Origin: Bradyrhizobium sp. CCBAU 53421 | GTDB taxonomy: Bacteria; Pseudomonadota; Alphaproteobacteria; Rhizobiales; Xanthobacteraceae | Direction: 5' to 3' | NCBI RefSeq assembly: GCF_015291625.1 | Contig: NZ_CP030047.1 | Span: 5,642,001 to 5,706,000, forward strand | Length of the DNA: 64,000 nt | Shown: one piece after another, positions 27,844 to 37,147 of the stretch | Position numbering within the stretch: the stretch's first letter is position 1 | Layout of the letters: every line of letters starts with the position of its first letter | Made by a program: the position numbers and the translations under genes | The notes under the pieces: model-generated | Told to the model about the DNA's origin: nothing | What the model saw: the letters and a program-made list of their open reading frames with translations, nothing else | The model's database searches: none

Positions 27844-28635
27844 CTACGCCGCCGCCTGCTCGCGCGGCTGGGTGATTGCGATGTGCCAGCAATGCGCCAG
27901 CGGGACGCCGTTGCCGAGCACCAGCGCGTCGAGTTCGACGAAGCGGTGGCCCTTCTTGTCGTAATTGCCGGTCACCTTGGCGCGCGCGGTCAGCTCGTCG
28001 CCGATCTTGCCGGCCGACAGCAGCTGCATCCGGGTGCCGACATGGATCCACGGCCCGAGGATCGCATTGTCGACCAGGACCTTGTTCATCACCCGCGGCA
28101 GCAGGCCGGGATGGCCGAGACCTTCGCGCAAATAGATCGGGTCGGTCTCCCTGATATCGGCGAGATATTCCCTGGCGGCATCGCCGGACCAGTCGCGTGG
28201 AATCACGCCGAGCCACTTGCCCTCTTCATAGGACGAGGCACTGACCGGCTTGCGCTCGGCGACGGCCGCGACCTGCTTGTAATCGTCGAGCACGACCTTC
28301 GGCACTGATGCCGGCAGCGACGCAGTGCCGGTGGCACAGAGCTCGCCGCGGCTGTGCAGTTCGATCATGAGCCCATTCCCCGTCTCCCGGCCGGCCAATT
28401 CCGCGATCTCGCCGTCATAGACCGGCTTGACGAAGCGCGCTTCGATCAGGCCGCGCTCCAGGAAATCGCGGCCCCATCTCTCGACCGGCAGATGCATCAT
28501 GTAGGCCATCACGTCGACGCCGGGCACGAGCCCGCCGGAAAAGCCGAACTTCCGCGCCACCGTGTCGTCGTGGATCTTGTTCTCCGAGAGCTTCGAGGTG
28601 TTGTACGCCGAGACGCGGTAGGTCAGCGAAACCAT
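27844..28635 (-). CDS. MaoC-like double-hotdog protein
   Basis: A 263-residue protein that appears to contain two hotdog folds. The N-terminal half has SAYNTSKLSENKIHDDTVARKFGFSGGLVPGVDVMAYMMHLP, with the FxGGLVPGxD pattern analogous to the fGxxiaHG site of MaoC dehydratases; the C-terminal half (LLSAGKIGDELTARAKVTGNYDKKGHRFVELDALVL) is the second hotdog. Hydratase or thioesterase-like chemistry on acyl-CoA is likely, but the catalytic His is less clear than in the MaoC protein at 37630. ATG at 28635. Divergent from the YaiI-like gene. Confidence 0.7.
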   Translation of the reverse strand: MVSLTYRVSAYNTSKLSENKIHDDTVARKFGFSGGLVPGVDVMAYMMHLPVERWGRDFLERGLIEARFVKPVYDGEIAELAGRETGNGLMIELHSRGELCATGTASLPASVPKVVLDDYKQVAAVAERKPVSASSYEEGKWLGVIPRDWSGDAAREYLADIRETDPIYLREGLGHPGLLPRVMNKVLVDNAILGPWIHVGTRMQLLSAGKIGDELTARAKVTGNYDKKGHRFVELDALVLGNGVPLAHCWHIAITQPREQAAA

Positions 28636-28771
28636 GGGGTTTTCCCTTATTTCCGTTGCTTTTCTGGCGACAATGGTAGTCGAACAAAGAGGCATGGCAA
28701 GCCTCTCGTTTTGCTCGCAATTTTCCGCCCGATGGAGTACACGCAGGCCGCGCCTGCCAGCCAATGAATCG

Positions 28772-29269
28772 ATGACTGAAACCCCTGCCTTGACCCGCAT
28801 CTATGTCGACGCCGATGCCTGCCCGGTGAAGGACGAGATCTATCGCGTCGCGATCCGGCTCGGCGTGCCCGTCAGCGTAGTCGCGGGCAATTTCATCCGC
28901 GTGCCGCAGGATCCCCTGATCGAGCGCATCGCCGCCGGTTCCGGCATGGATGCGGCCGACGACTGGATCGCGGAGCGCGCGCGCGCGGGCGATGTCGTGA
29001 TCACCGCGGACATTCCGCTGGCGAGCCGCTGCGTCAAGGCCGGCGCCGAGGTGATCGCGCCGAACGGCAAGCCGTTTGCCGAACAATCGATCGGCATGAC
29101 GCTCGCGGTGCGCAATCTGATGACCGATCTGCGCTCGTCGGGTGAGATCACCGGCGGCCCGAAATCCTACTCGCCGCGCGACCGCTCGAATTTCTTGTCG
29201 ACGCTCGACCAGACCATCCGCCGCATCCAGCGCCGCCGCGCCGAGCAGGTGCCGGCCAACGGGAATTAG
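28772..29269 (+). CDS. YaiI/YqxD family protein
   Basis: A 165-residue protein of the UPF0178/DUF188 family. N-terminal RIYVDADACPVKDEIYR is the family signature; ADDWIAERARAGDVVITADIPLA and GKPFAEQSIGMTLAVRNLM complete it. The conserved acidic residues and PIN-like look suggest a nuclease-like fold, but no biochemical function is established. ATG at 28772; upstream in-frame sequence to 28634 overlaps the divergent gene's start and is not family-like. The ABC-F gene begins 4 bases after its stop, so the two are cotranscribed. Confidence 0.88.
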   Translation: MTETPALTRIYVDADACPVKDEIYRVAIRLGVPVSVVAGNFIRVPQDPLIERIAAGSGMDAADDWIAERARAGDVVITADIPLASRCVKAGAEVIAPNGKPFAEQSIGMTLAVRNLMTDLRSSGEITGGPKSYSPRDRSNFLSTLDQTIRRIQRRRAEQVPANGN

Positions 29270-29273
29270 CGCG

Positions 29274-31091
29274 ATGGCTCCGCCTCCTCTCATCCAGCTC
29301 AAGGACATCAGCCTGACCTTCGGCGGCACGCCGCTGCTGTCAGGCGTCGAGCTGTCGGTCTCCGCGGGCGAGCGCGTCTGCCTGATCGGCCGCAACGGCT
29401 CCGGCAAATCGACCTTGCTGCGGATCGCGGCCGGGCTGGTCGAGCCTGATGCCGGCAGCCGCTTCGTGCAGCCCGGCGCCACTATCCGCTACCTGCCGCA
29501 GGAGCCTGATTTCGGCGAGCACAAGACGACCCTGGCCTATGTCGAGGCCGGCCTTGGTCCCGGCGACGACCACTACCAGGCGCGCTATCTGCTCGAACAG
29601 CTCGGCCTCACCGGCGAGGAGGATCCCGCGCATGTCTCCGGCGGCGAGGCGCGCCGCGCGGCGCTGGCACGCGTGCTGGCGCCCTCGCCCGATATCCTGC
29701 TGCTCGACGAGCCGACCAACCATCTCGATTTGCCGACCATCGAGTGGCTCGAGGGCGAATTGGAGAGCCGGCGCTGCGCGCTGGTGCTGATCAGCCACGA
29801 CCGCCGCTTCCTCACCAATCTGTCGCGCACCACCGCCTGGCTCGACCGCGGCCAGATCCGGCAGATCGAGCGCGGCTTCGGCGCCTTCGAGGCGTGGCGC
29901 GACGAGGTGCTGGCGGAAGAAGAGCGCGAGCAGCACAAGCTCGACCGCAAGATCGTCAACGAGGAACACTGGCTGCGCTACGGCGTCTCCGGCCGCCGCA
30001 AGCGCAACGTCAAGCGGCTCGGCAATCTGCATGCGCTGCGCGACCAGCGCCGCAACTATCGCGGCGCTACCGGCAATGCCACGCTCGCCGCCGCCGAGGC
30101 CGAGAAATCCGGCCGCCTGGTGATCGAGGCCAAGAATATCGTGAAGGCCTACGGCGAACGCACGATCGTCGGCGGCTTCTCGACCAGGATCCAGCGCGGC
30201 GACCGCGTCGGCATCGTCGGCCCGAACGGCGCCGGCAAGACCACGCTGGTGCATCTTCTGATCGGCAACGATCCGCCCGACTCGGGCTCGGTTCGGCTCG
30301 GGGCCAATATCGAGATGGCGACGCTCGACCAGCATCGCGAAAGCCTCGATCCGAAGCTGACCCTGGCCGAGGCGCTTACCGGCGGCCGCGGCGATCACGT
30401 GATGGTCGGCGACAAGTCGAAGCACGTCATCGGCTATATGAAGGATTTCCTGTTCGCGCAGGAGCAGCGCGGCACGCCGCTCGAAGCGCTGTCCGGCGGC
30501 GAGCGCGGCCGCCTGATGCTGGCACGCGCGCTGGCCAAGCCGTCGAACCTTTTGATCCTGGACGAGCCGACCAACGACCTCGATCTCGAGACGCTCGACG
30601 TGCTCGAGGACATGCTCGGCGATTACGAGGGCACCGTGATCCTGATCAGCCACGACCGCGACTTCCTCGACCGCGTGGTGACGTCGGTGATCGTGCCCGA
30701 GGGCCAGGGGCGCTGGATCGAATATGCCGGCGGCTACTCCGACATGCTGGCGCAGCGCGGCGCCGACGTGAAGCGCGAGATGGTGAAGGCGGAAGCTCCT
30801 GCCGAGGAGAAGAAGGAAGCGAGAGCCGCGGCACCCGAAGCGGCGCCCAGGCGCCGGCTGAGCTTCAACGAGAAGCACGCGCTGGAAACGCTACCGAAGA
30901 CGATCGACAAGCTGCACGCCGAGATCGCCAAGCAGCAGAAGCTGCTCGATGATCCCGACCTCTATGCGAAGGATCGCAAGAAATTCGACGCCGCCTCGGC
31001 CGCGATCGCCAAGGCCCAGGACGAGCTCGCCGCCGCCGAGGACCGCTGGCTGGAGTTAGAGGTGCTGCGCGAAGAGATCGAACAGGCATGA
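29274..31091 (+). CDS. ABC-F family ATPase, Uup-like
   Basis: A 605-residue soluble protein with two ABC cassettes and no membrane segments. Cassette 1 has Walker A GRNGSGKSTL, signature VSGGEARRAALA and Walker B ILLLDEPTNHLD; cassette 2 has GPNGAGKTTL, LSGGERGRLMLA and LILDEPTNDLD. A charged linker joins them, and a C-terminal coiled coil (about residues 535-605, rich in Glu, Lys and Ala) resembles that of Uup. ABC-F proteins act on ribosomes; Uup types affect ribosome function and branched DNA. ATG at 29274 directly after the YaiI-like stop. Confidence 0.92.
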   Translation: MAPPPLIQLKDISLTFGGTPLLSGVELSVSAGERVCLIGRNGSGKSTLLRIAAGLVEPDAGSRFVQPGATIRYLPQEPDFGEHKTTLAYVEAGLGPGDDHYQARYLLEQLGLTGEEDPAHVSGGEARRAALARVLAPSPDILLLDEPTNHLDLPTIEWLEGELESRRCALVLISHDRRFLTNLSRTTAWLDRGQIRQIERGFGAFEAWRDEVLAEEEREQHKLDRKIVNEEHWLRYGVSGRRKRNVKRLGNLHALRDQRRNYRGATGNATLAAAEAEKSGRLVIEAKNIVKAYGERTIVGGFSTRIQRGDRVGIVGPNGAGKTTLVHLLIGNDPPDSGSVRLGANIEMATLDQHRESLDPKLTLAEALTGGRGDHVMVGDKSKHVIGYMKDFLFAQEQRGTPLEALSGGERGRLMLARALAKPSNLLILDEPTNDLDLETLDVLEDMLGDYEGTVILISHDRDFLDRVVTSVIVPEGQGRWIEYAGGYSDMLAQRGADVKREMVKAEAPAEEKKEARAAAPEAAPRRRLSFNEKHALETLPKTIDKLHAEIAKQQKLLDDPDLYAKDRKKFDAASAAIAKAQDELAAAEDRWLELEVLREEIEQA

Positions 31092-31105
31092 CGCGCAAAG
31101 AATTG

Positions 31106-31186
31106 TAGGATGGGTGGAGCGCAGCGATACCCATCACGCCGCAACGACCGAATTTGATGGGTTTCGCTTCGCTCTACCCATCCTAC
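31106..31186. repeat. palindromic repeat, GTAGGATGGGT family
   Basis: Terminal arms GTAGGATGGGTGGAGC and GCTCTACCCATCCTAC are inverted, with inner ACCCATCA/TGATGGGT. Lies between two plus-strand genes just after the ABC-F gene. Related to 3360-3441. Confidence 0.85.
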
Positions 31187-31210
31187 GAGGCCGAAGAAGA
31201 GAGAAAAAGC

Positions 31211-32290
31211 ATGACCACGCCCCTCGCCGCCAAGATCGCCAAGGAATACGGCACGCCCTGCGCAGTGATCGACATGGACCGGGTCGAACGCAACATCGCA
31301 CGCATCCAGAAGGCCTGCGACGAGGCAGGCGTCGCCAACCGGCCGCACATCAAGACCCACAAGAACCCGATGCTGGCGCAGCTGCAGATCAAGGCCGGCG
31401 CGAAGGGCATCACCTGCCAGAAGCTCGGCGAGGCCGAGATCATGGCCGACAGCGGCATCGACGACATCCTGATTAGCTACAATCTGCTCGGCGACGAGAA
31501 GATGGCGCGGCTCGGCGCGCTGCAGGGCAAGGCCAACATCACGGTCGCGGCCGATAATTCCGTCGTGGTCGGCGACTTGCCGAAGGCCGCTGCCGCCTCC
31601 GGCCGCCCGCTCTCGGTCGTGGTCGAATGCGACACCGGTCGCAAGCGCGCCGGCGTCGAGACCCCGGCCGAGGCGATTGCGCTGGCGCGCGAGATCGCGG
31701 GTTCGAAGGGCCTGAGCTTCGCGGGCTTCATGCTGTACCCGACCGAGACCGGCTGGGCGGATGCGCAGAAGTTCTACGATGAGGCGCTGGCCGGTGTGCG
31801 CGCCCACGGCCTCGATGCGACGATCGTCTCGACCGGCGGCACGCCCAACCTTGTCAATCTCGGCAAACTGAAGGGCGGCACCGAGCATCGCTTCGGCACC
31901 TACATCTACAACGACCGCATGCAGGTCGCGGCCGGCGTCGCGACCTGGGACGATTGCGCGCTGCATATCTATTCCACCGTGGTCAGCCGTGCCGGCCCCG
32001 AGCGCGGCATCCTCGACGCCGGCTCCAAGACGCTGACCTCGGACACCGGCGGCCTCGAAGGCCACGGCCTGATCCTCGAACATCCCGAGGCCAAGATCGC
32101 GCGCTTCGCCGAAGAGCACGGCTTCCTCGACCTCTCCCGCAGCAACACGCGGCCGAATGTCGGCGACGTCGTGCGGATCGTGCCCAATCACGTCTGCGTC
32201 GTCGTCAACATGATGGACGAGGTCGTGATGGTGCGCGGCGACGAGATCATCGGCGCGTTGCCGGTGACGGCGCGCGGGAAATTGCGCTGA
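31211..32290 (+). CDS. PLP-dependent D-threonine aldolase-like enzyme (DSD1 family)
   Basis: A 359-residue fold-type III (alanine racemase-like) PLP enzyme. The PLP lysine is in RPHIKTHKNP near residue 40; GGTPN binds the cofactor phosphate; near the C-terminus PNHVC supplies the metal-binding His and Cys typical of D-threonine aldolase and D-serine dehydratase-like enzymes. The reaction is probably reversible cleavage of a D-beta-hydroxy-amino acid to glycine or a similar amino acid plus aldehyde, with a divalent metal. ATG at 31211. Preceded by a palindromic repeat and followed by a degenerate one, so probably a single-gene unit. Confidence 0.87.
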   Translation: MTTPLAAKIAKEYGTPCAVIDMDRVERNIARIQKACDEAGVANRPHIKTHKNPMLAQLQIKAGAKGITCQKLGEAEIMADSGIDDILISYNLLGDEKMARLGALQGKANITVAADNSVVVGDLPKAAAASGRPLSVVVECDTGRKRAGVETPAEAIALAREIAGSKGLSFAGFMLYPTETGWADAQKFYDEALAGVRAHGLDATIVSTGGTPNLVNLGKLKGGTEHRFGTYIYNDRMQVAAGVATWDDCALHIYSTVVSRAGPERGILDAGSKTLTSDTGGLEGHGLILEHPEAKIARFAEEHGFLDLSRSNTRPNVGDVVRIVPNHVCVVVNMMDEVVMVRGDEIIGALPVTARGKLR

Positions 32291-32305
32291 TTGAGCGCCC
32301 GCGCA

Positions 32306-32465
32306 TCCTTCGAGGCTCGCCCAGCGGCGCAATTGCGCCGCAAGGCTCGCACCTCCAGCGACAAAGGCGAAGCCTTTGCGCGGGGATGACGCTCTCGCTA
32401 CAGACCGGAATGACGCTCTCTCTGAGCCGTCACCCTGAGGCGCGAGCGAAGCGAGCCTCGAAGGG
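32306..32465. repeat. degenerate palindromic repeat block
   Basis: Fragments of the CGTCAyCCTGAGG family in both orientations (CATCCTTCGAGGCTCGC, later CGTCACCCTGAGG and GCGAGCCTCGAAGG), interrupted by two copies of ATGACGCTCTC about 30 bases apart. It appears to be a rearranged or nested element between convergent genes. Confidence 0.65.
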
Positions 32466-32503
32466 CGGCTGCGGGCTACAGGTCGCACCACGCAGCCGCC
32501 TCG

Positions 32504-33406
32504 CTACCCCCGGATCAGCGCCTGCAGCTCCTGATCCAACGCGGTGCGGAACACCTCGATCGGCCGCGCCAGGCGGCCGGCGGGCGGGCGATGCACGATC
32601 CAGGCGCGCACCGCCGGATTGAAATCCGCGATCTTCACGGTCTTGAGCCGGCTGCGGATCGGGCTTCGCTTCAGCGCCACCGGCGTGACGAGGCCGATGC
32701 CGAGCCCGCGCGCCACCAGCGACAGGCGCAGCTCGCTGTCGAGCGCCTCGACCGCGATGTTGAACGGCAGATGCGCCGCATCGAAATGACGCTTCAGCGT
32801 CTGGCGGAAGCCGCAACCGTCCTGGTTGATCACCCACCCGGTCCGCGACAACCATTCGAGGTCGACGAATTTCGGTGTCTTCATCTCGCGCGCGACGACG
32901 AACACCACCGGCTGCGCGCCGAGATCGGAGGCCTCGAGATCATCGGGCGGCGCGCTGCCGTCGGGCAGGCAGATCGCCGCGGCATCAAGCTCGTTGCGGC
33001 TGACTCGCTCCATGTGGTTGGGCGACCAGCCCGAGACGACGCGCACGGCGAGCGCTGGAAATTCGCCGCGCACCGCATCGAGCGGACCGGTCAACCCAGC
33101 CTCCGACAGGAACGGCGTCAGGCCGAGCCTGAACTCGCCGCGCACCACGCCGTCATTGGCAACGCCCGACTTGAGGTCGTCGAGCATCCGCAGCACGCGG
33201 CGGCCCTGCTCATAGGCCTCGATTCCCGCCGCCGTCGGCTTCAACGGCTTCGACAGCCGGTCGAGCAGCTGCGCGCCGAGCATCTCCTCGAGATTCTGGA
33301 TCCGCCGCGTCACGCCGGGCTGGGTCAGGTTCAGCCGCGCCGAGGCCGCGACGATCGATCCGGTCTCCACCACGGCGACGAACGCCACAAGGTCATGGGT
33401 ATTCAT
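32504..33406 (-). CDS. LysR-family transcriptional regulator
   Basis: A 300-residue regulator. The N-terminal winged helix-turn-helix spans about residues 1-60 (LVAFVAVVETGSIVAASARLNLTQPGVTRRIQNLEEMLGAQLLDR), followed by a linker helix and the periplasmic-binding-protein-like effector domain. It is divergent from the MFS gene at 33500 with 93 bases between starts and almost certainly controls it. The effector is unknown. Part of a duplicated design: the MFS paralogue at 4527 is instead paired with an HxlR regulator. Confidence 0.92.
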   Translation of the reverse strand: MNTHDLVAFVAVVETGSIVAASARLNLTQPGVTRRIQNLEEMLGAQLLDRLSKPLKPTAAGIEAYEQGRRVLRMLDDLKSGVANDGVVRGEFRLGLTPFLSEAGLTGPLDAVRGEFPALAVRVVSGWSPNHMERVSRNELDAAAICLPDGSAPPDDLEASDLGAQPVVFVVAREMKTPKFVDLEWLSRTGWVINQDGCGFRQTLKRHFDAAHLPFNIAVEALDSELRLSLVARGLGIGLVTPVALKRSPIRSRLKTVKIADFNPAVRAWIVHRPPAGRLARPIEVFRTALDQELQALIRG

Positions 33407-33499
33407 AACAATCTCGCATATTCCTCATCATCTTATTTGAATTGTAGCATATTAGACCGATCCCCTAAAGGGGGCCTCGCCACTTCCTCGCGAGGTCCC

Positions 33500-34717
33500 A
33501 TGACCATCTCCGAAGCCACCAAACTCTCCCCGGGGCGCAGCGTCTCGGTGCGACCCCTGATCTGGATCGGCGCCATCACGACCGGCACCGTCGTCACCAA
33601 CCTGTTTGCGCCGCAGATCCTGGTCGGCCTGATGGGCCGATCGCTCGCCATGACCGCGCTGCAGGCCGGCCTGATCTCGACGCTGACCCTGCTCGGCTAC
33701 GCGCTCGGGCTCGTGCTGCTGGTGCCGCTGGTCGACCTCGTCGAGAACAAGCGGCTGATCCTGCGGACGCTGGCCTGCGCCATCGTCGCCGCGATCGGCA
33801 CCGCGCTGGCGCCGACGCCGCTGATTTTGCTCGCCGCCACCTTCATCCTCGGCGCCTCCTGCGCCGCGATCCAGATGGTGGTGCCGCTGGTGGCATCGAT
33901 GGTGCCGCCGGAACGCCGCGGACAAGCGATCGGTGACGTCATGAGCGGCCTGATGATCGGCATCCTGCTGTCGCGGCCGATGGCGAGCCTGATCGCCGAC
34001 AGCTGGAACTGGCGCGGTTACTACCTGACCTCGGCCATGCTGATGACCGTGCTCGCCGCCGCACTGGCGCGCTATCTGCCGACATTGCAGCCGGCCGCAA
34101 AAGTCAGCTATGGTGCGCTGCTGCGCTCATTCCCGAGATTGCTGCGCGAGGAGCCGGTGCTGCGCGTGCGTTCCTGGACCGCGGCGCTGGTGATGGCGTC
34201 CTTCACCGCGTTTTGGGCCGCTATCGCGCTGCGGCTGCCGGATGCGCCGTTCAAGCTCGACGCCAGGGGGATTGCACTGTTCGCGCTGATCGGCATCGCA
34301 GGGGCGGCAGCGACGCCGATCGCCGGACGCTGGGGCGACCGGGGTTTTGCGCGACCATTGCTGATCGTCTCGCACCTTCTCATCGCCGGCGCGCTCGCGC
34401 TGTGCGCCTGGGCCGGCATGATCGAGTCGCGGATCGCAGCCATGTCGATGCTTGGCGTCGGCGCCGTGCTGCTCGATTTCGGCATCACCACCGACCAGAC
34501 GCTCGGCCGCCGCGCCGTCAATCTGTTGCAGCCCGAGGCGCGCGGCCGCATCAACGGCCTGTTCGTAGCGCTGTTCTTCATCGGCGGAGCCGTCGGCGCA
34601 GCGGCAGCGTCGGCGGCATGGAGTTATGGTGGATGGACGGCCGTCTGCGCAGTGGCCGCCACGTTCGGCGTGCTCGGGCTCATCACCGACATCGCGACGA
34701 AGACGGGCTCGGAATGA
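33500..34717 (+). CDS. MFS efflux transporter
   Basis: A 405-residue 12-segment major facilitator. Loop 2-3 reads VDLVENKRLI in place of the usual Arg-rich motif. Many stretches correspond to the MFS at 4527-5786 (for example YYLTSAMLM against VYLTSAVLM, LREEPVLRVR against FAEEPVLRER, ASFTAFW against ASFSAFW), so they are paralogues. Substrate unknown. ATG at 33500; the long open frame upstream to 32591 is antisense to the LysR gene. Regulation by the divergent LysR gene is likely. Confidence 0.9.
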   Translation: MTISEATKLSPGRSVSVRPLIWIGAITTGTVVTNLFAPQILVGLMGRSLAMTALQAGLISTLTLLGYALGLVLLVPLVDLVENKRLILRTLACAIVAAIGTALAPTPLILLAATFILGASCAAIQMVVPLVASMVPPERRGQAIGDVMSGLMIGILLSRPMASLIADSWNWRGYYLTSAMLMTVLAAALARYLPTLQPAAKVSYGALLRSFPRLLREEPVLRVRSWTAALVMASFTAFWAAIALRLPDAPFKLDARGIALFALIGIAGAAATPIAGRWGDRGFARPLLIVSHLLIAGALALCAWAGMIESRIAAMSMLGVGAVLLDFGITTDQTLGRRAVNLLQPEARGRINGLFVALFFIGGAVGAAAASAAWSYGGWTAVCAVAATFGVLGLITDIATKTGSE

Positions 34718-34723
34718 CCAACG

Positions 34724-35947
34724 TTAGGAGGCGCGTTGCGCGAGCCACCTCAACGCGCCCTTCCCCGCTGCGGCGCCAGTTGCGAACGACGCCTGCAACA
34801 GATAGCCGCCGGTCGGTGCTTCCCAGTCCAGCATCTCGCCGGCGGCGAAAACGCCGGGCAGCCGCCGCAGCATGAAATGCGGATCCAGCTCGCTGAACGC
34901 AATTCCGCCCGCGCTCGAGATCGCGCGATCGATCGGCGCGATGCCCGTGAGCTGAACCGGAATCGCGTTGACTAGCTGCGCGAGCTCTGCCGGCGAGAAC
35001 GATGTCAGTTGCCGGCCAGATGCAATCGCTGTCTCCTGCATCAGGCCGATGCCGACAGGAGAGAGTTGCGCCGCCTTGCGCAGGAAGTTCGCGAGTGACT
35101 GCTTGCCGCGCGTCCCGGACAGGCGGCTGGTCAGGGCGGCGGCGTCGAGGTCCGGCCGCAGCGCGATCGTCAGCATTGCCTGCCCGATACCCAGCACCGC
35201 CTCGCGCAATTCCGCAGACAGCGCGTAGATGGCACCGCCTTCGATGCCAGCGCGGGTGACGACGGCCTCGCCGCGCACCGTGTGCAGGCCGATCGTGAGC
35301 GCGATGCCCTTCAGCGGCTGCCCTTCGAAGCGATCACGGAAGACGTCCGACCACGCGACCGCGAAGCCGGAATTGGCCGGCCGTATCGGTGCGACGACGA
35401 TGCCCTTCGCCGCGATGGTCACCGTCCACATCCCGTCGGAGCCCAGCCGCGGCCAGCTTGCGCCGCCGAGCGCGAGCACGGTTGCATCAACATTGACCAC
35501 GCGCGGACCATCCGGCGTCGCAAACAACAGTCCGCCGCTGTCGTCCCACCCAATCCAGCGATGCCGGAATGCGAATACAACACCCGCGGCATCGAGCCGC
35601 CGCAGCCAGGCACGCAGCAGCGGCGATGCCTTGAATACTTTTGGAAACACGCGGCCGCTGGTGCCGATGAAGGTTGGTTGCCCCAGCGCGGCGCTCCAGG
35701 CGCGCAGCGCGTCGGGCGGAAACGCCTCGACCGCGGCCTTCAGATGCGGCATCGCCTCGCGATAGCGCCCGAGGAAATCCGGCAGCGGCTCGCTATGGGT
35801 GAGATTGAGCCCGCCGCGGCCGGCCATCAGGAACTTGCGGCCGGCCGACGGCATCGCGTCGTAGATGGTGACCTTTGCACCGCCCGCCGCAAGGGTTTCC
35901 GCCGCCATCAGGCCGGCAGGTCCGGCTCCGATGACGGCGACGACCAT
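34724..35947 (-). CDS. NAD(P)/FAD-dependent flavoprotein, TIGR03862 type
   Basis: A 407-residue HI0933/BaiN-like flavoprotein. The FAD dinucleotide-binding motif VIGAGPAGLMAAE opens the protein, AGRKFLMAGRGGLNLTHSE is the family hallmark, LALGGASWPRLGSDG follows, and the C-terminal FAD-contact region is GVFAAGEMLDWEAPTGGYLLQ. Reaction unknown; related enzymes reduce double bonds in cyclic substrates. Its ATG lies 2 bases after the stop of the SDR gene, so it is the last gene of that unit. Convergent with the MFS at 33500, with 6 bases between stops. Confidence 0.88.
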   Translation of the reverse strand: MVVAVIGAGPAGLMAAETLAAGGAKVTIYDAMPSAGRKFLMAGRGGLNLTHSEPLPDFLGRYREAMPHLKAAVEAFPPDALRAWSAALGQPTFIGTSGRVFPKVFKASPLLRAWLRRLDAAGVVFAFRHRWIGWDDSGGLLFATPDGPRVVNVDATVLALGGASWPRLGSDGMWTVTIAAKGIVVAPIRPANSGFAVAWSDVFRDRFEGQPLKGIALTIGLHTVRGEAVVTRAGIEGGAIYALSAELREAVLGIGQAMLTIALRPDLDAAALTSRLSGTRGKQSLANFLRKAAQLSPVGIGLMQETAIASGRQLTSFSPAELAQLVNAIPVQLTGIAPIDRAISSAGGIAFSELDPHFMLRRLPGVFAAGEMLDWEAPTGGYLLQASFATGAAAGKGALRWLAQRAS

Positions 35948-35949
35948 GC

Positions 35950-36867
35950 TCAGAGCTTGATCCCGGCCCGCGCGGCGGCCTGGGCGACGTATTTCTGGGT
36001 CTGCTCGAACGCGCCCTGCAGCGCCTTCGCGGTCGACATGTCGGCGATCGCGTTGAAGTGCGCGGCAACGCCGTCGGGCGTCCATTCGGACTGCGGCAGG
36101 TTGACGCCTTCGGTCTCCAGCACGCGGATCACCGCGAACGAGCCGGCACCGGCTCCCATGATGGTGCGGGTCGGCGCGTCTTCGCTGAGCAGGAATTCGA
36201 CCGCCGGCGTGATCGCTTCCGGCCTCATCAGCGCCAGCGCCTGCGGCGGCAGCAGTTCCTCGGTCATGCGGGTCGCAGCCGTCGGCGAGATGGTGTTGAC
36301 CTTGATGTTGTTCTTGCGGCCCTCTTCGGCGAGCACGTTCATCAGGCCGACCATGCCGGCCTTGGCAGCACCGTAATTGGCCTGGCCGAAATTGCCGAAC
36401 AGACCGGATGACGAGGTCGTCAGCACGATGCGGCCGTAGTTGCGCTCGCGCATGCCGGCCCACACCGCCTTGCAGCAGTAGAAGGTGCCGGTGAGATGCA
36501 CGTCGAGCACCTTGGCCCAGTCGGCGACCTCGAGCTTGGTGAACGACTTGTCGCGCAGAATGCCGGCATTGGCGCAGAGCAGATCGACGCTGCCCCACTC
36601 CTTGGTGGCGCGCTCGACCATCGCGGTGACCTGCTCGAAGTTCGAGACGTCGGCGCCGTCGGCCATCGCGGTGCCGCCGGCCTTGCGGATCTCCTCGACC
36701 ACGGTCTCGGCCGGCGACAGCGAGCCGCCGGTGCCATCGCGCGCGCCGCCGAAATCGTTGACCACGACCTTGGCGCCGCGGCTGGCGAGCCCCAGCGCGT
36801 GCGCCCGCCCAAGACCATTGCCCGCGCCGGTGACGATAGCCACGCGTCCGTCAAACCTGATTGCCAT
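35950..36867 (-). CDS. SDR family (3R)-hydroxyacyl-CoA dehydrogenase-like
   Basis: A 305-residue short-chain dehydrogenase. Cofactor motif TGAGNGLGRAHAL, NNAG-type region as CANAGIL, the catalytic Ser in TTSSSGLFG and YGAAKAG carrying Tyr-x3-Lys. Length and the region RVAIVTGAGNGLGRAHALGLASRGAKVVVNDFGG match the dehydrogenase domain of peroxisomal multifunctional enzyme 2. Together with the MaoC-type hydratase at 37630 it could give an (R)-specific beta-oxidation pair. ATG at 36867; upstream in-frame codons to 36981 fall in a palindromic repeat. Confidence 0.88.
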   Translation of the reverse strand: MAIRFDGRVAIVTGAGNGLGRAHALGLASRGAKVVVNDFGGARDGTGGSLSPAETVVEEIRKAGGTAMADGADVSNFEQVTAMVERATKEWGSVDLLCANAGILRDKSFTKLEVADWAKVLDVHLTGTFYCCKAVWAGMRERNYGRIVLTTSSSGLFGNFGQANYGAAKAGMVGLMNVLAEEGRKNNIKVNTISPTAATRMTEELLPPQALALMRPEAITPAVEFLLSEDAPTRTIMGAGAGSFAVIRVLETEGVNLPQSEWTPDGVAAHFNAIADMSTAKALQGAFEQTQKYVAQAAARAGIKL

Positions 36868-36890
36868 GCTTGTCGTTCCTGCTCTTAAAT

Positions 36891-37037
36891 CCCTTCTCCC
36901 CTTGTGGGAGAAGGTGGCGCGCGCAGCGCACCGGATGAGGGGTTCTCTCCACGGATGAGCACGCGGAGAGAGACCCCTCACCCGGCTTCATCTCGCTCCG
37001 CTCGATTGCGCCACCCTCTCTCACAAGGGGAGAGGGT
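36891..37037. repeat. palindromic repeat, CTCCCCTTGTGGGAGAAGG family
   Basis: TTCTCCCCTTGTGGGAGAAGG at the left is mirrored by CACAAGGGGAGAGGG at the right, with GATGAGGGG/CCCCTCACC and GAGAGA inner symmetry. It lies just upstream of the SDR gene, so that gene's promoter may be inside or before it. Confidence 0.8.
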
Positions 37038-37147
37038 GATTGCCCGAGCGGCATGAAAAGGTTGGGGACTTTTGAGCAGCGATGGATGGCCGGGTCAAGC
37101 CCGGCCAGGACCCAAGAAGGCCAGACCCAAGGCGGCCACCGGGCGCG

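Noticed and set aside
33464..33476. CCCCTAAAGGGGG hairpin before the MFS gene
   Set aside because: Too short with an unclear loop, and no T-run; not enough to call a terminator or operator.
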